6,793 nucleotides of DNA, taken from contig JAAELZ010000254.1 of NCBI GenBank assembly GCA_024226105.1, positions 1 through 6,793 on the forward strand. The letters are read 5' to 3'. The stretch comes from Pseudomonadota bacterium. GTDB lineage: Bacteria > Pseudomonadota > Gammaproteobacteria > Arenicellales > Poriferihabitantaceae. A program made the translations under genes and the position numbers. Of this stretch, positions 6,071-6,793 are shown piece by piece. Position 1 is the first letter of the stretch. The number at the start of each line of letters is the position of its first letter. The notes below the pieces were generated by a model. It made no database searches, was not told the origin of the DNA, and was given only the letters and a program-made list of their open reading frames with translations.

Positions 6071-6793
6071 ATGCCTGTGGCCTTAATGGGAAACCGCAAA
6101 CTAACTGATAATAACAAAGCGAGAAATGTTGTACTCGAATGCCCGTTATTCAACCAATTTTCAACCGAGAAAGTTGATTTCATACTGGGGTCCTCACGCC
6201 TGGTTGATTTAGCAGAAGGCGAGTTTCTGGTTCAGCAGGGCGATCCGGCGAACGAGTTTTTCCTGGTTCTAAGCGGTGAACTCAAGCTGGCTACGTCCTC
6301 CTCTACCGGCCAGGAAAAAATACTGCACATCATCCATCCCGGGCAATCCTTCGCAGAAGTATTGATGTTTCTGGGCAAGCCCAGATATCCCGCGAGCGTA
6401 GAGGCTCTGGTTAAAACTCAGCTGATAGGTTTTTCCAGTGATCTGTATAAATCTGTGTTAGCCGAATCCATTGACGCCTGTTTTGGCCTGCTGGGAGAAT
6501 TTGCCCTGCGTAACCGCCAATTGGTCGGGGAGATCGAAGCGCTGACTTTGTACAATGCAACCTTCCGCGTGGTTCAGTATTTACTAAAAGAAATCCCCAG
6601 CAATCAGCACGATGCCACCTCGGTAAAATTAAGAGCCCCGAAAAACGTCATCGCATCGCGCCTGGCGATTACGCCCGAAACCCTGTCACGCATCCTCTCC
6701 AAACTGAAACGCGATAGCATTATTCAAGTCTCAGATAAGCAGGTTACCCTGCAAAACATCGACTGGATGCGCAAGTTCGTAGCGGACGCCTAA
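6071..6793 (+). CDS. Crp/Fnr-family transcriptional regulator, DNR-like (probable nitrogen-oxide-responsive activator)
   Basis: Counted from the chosen ATG this is a 240-residue protein. A cyclic-nucleotide-type sensor domain (about 24-140, with FLVQQGDPANEFFLVLSGELKL and GQSFAEVLMFLGKPRYPASV split across its beta-roll) is followed by a long dimer helix and a C-terminal winged helix. The recognition helix has PETLSR (E203, S206, R207), the E-xx-SR pattern that in FNR contacts TTGAT half-sites, matching the boxes in this window. The N-terminal cysteine cluster that binds 4Fe-4S in FNR is absent, so this looks like a DNR/NNR-type protein, a group tied to NO sensing, rather than an oxygen-sensing FNR. 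Its divergent position next to nosZ suggests it controls the cluster. The start is uncertain: a TTG at 6029 opens the frame but would precede the predicted transcript start, and an ATG at 6086 is also possible. None has a good ribosome site. The stop is the last codon of the window. Confidence 0.88.
   Translation: MPVALMGNRKLTDNNKARNVVLECPLFNQFSTEKVDFILGSSRLVDLAEGEFLVQQGDPANEFFLVLSGELKLATSSSTGQEKILHIIHPGQSFAEVLMFLGKPRYPASVEALVKTQLIGFSSDLYKSVLAESIDACFGLLGEFALRNRQLVGEIEALTLYNATFRVVQYLLKEIPSNQHDATSVKLRAPKNVIASRLAITPETLSRILSKLKRDSIIQVSDKQVTLQNIDWMRKFVADA

Noticed and set aside
1..6793. tRNA, rRNA, CRISPR arrays, insertion sequences or attachment sites
   Set aside because: None seen: almost all sequence is explained by six genes and short regulatory gaps, and no direct-repeat array or transposase was found.

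Overview
This window holds most of a nitrous oxide reductase (nos) gene cluster of the clade II, Sec-exported type, with a divergently transcribed Crp/Fnr-family regulator at its right end. The moderate G+C content, the Sec signal peptides, the c4-like cytochromes, the DNR-like regulator and the FNR-type operators suggest a denitrifying or N2O-respiring gammaproteobacterium. That placement is an inference from gene style; no marker gene is present.

Layout, right to left in the direction of nos transcription (minus strand): nosZ (3602-5917), a small monohaem cytochrome c (3225-3536), a dihaem cytochrome c (2251-2988), a six-helix membrane protein with the features of NosB (953-2152), and the first 293 codons of nosD (1-879), which runs off the left edge. 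nosD has no stop codon inside the window. On the plus strand the regulator gene occupies about 6071-6793 and ends at the last base.

The genes fit one periplasmic respiratory pathway. NosZ carries all seven CuZ histidines and the CuA ligands and reduces N2O to N2. The two cytochromes are plausible electron carriers from the quinol pool to CuA. NosD supports assembly of the copper sites. NosB is a membrane protein characteristic of clade II clusters. The expected partners nosF, nosY and nosL are not in the window and may lie beyond the left edge.

The regulatory layout is the most notable part. Exact TTGA-N6-TCAA (FNR/DNR-type) palindromes lie in the nosZ/regulator intergenic region (5986-5999), upstream of the dihaem cytochrome (3060-3073) and in the 3' end of nosZ (3605-3618). 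The first two sit about 41-42 bp upstream of predicted transcription starts with recognisable -10 hexamers. Strong intrinsic terminators follow nosZ (3550-3581) and the monohaem cytochrome (3160-3190), and two hairpins lie between the dihaem cytochrome and nosB. The cluster therefore looks like consecutive transcription units under one regulon rather than a single operon. A second notable point is a haem-free extension of about 120 residues at the C-terminus of NosZ, beyond the CuA domain.
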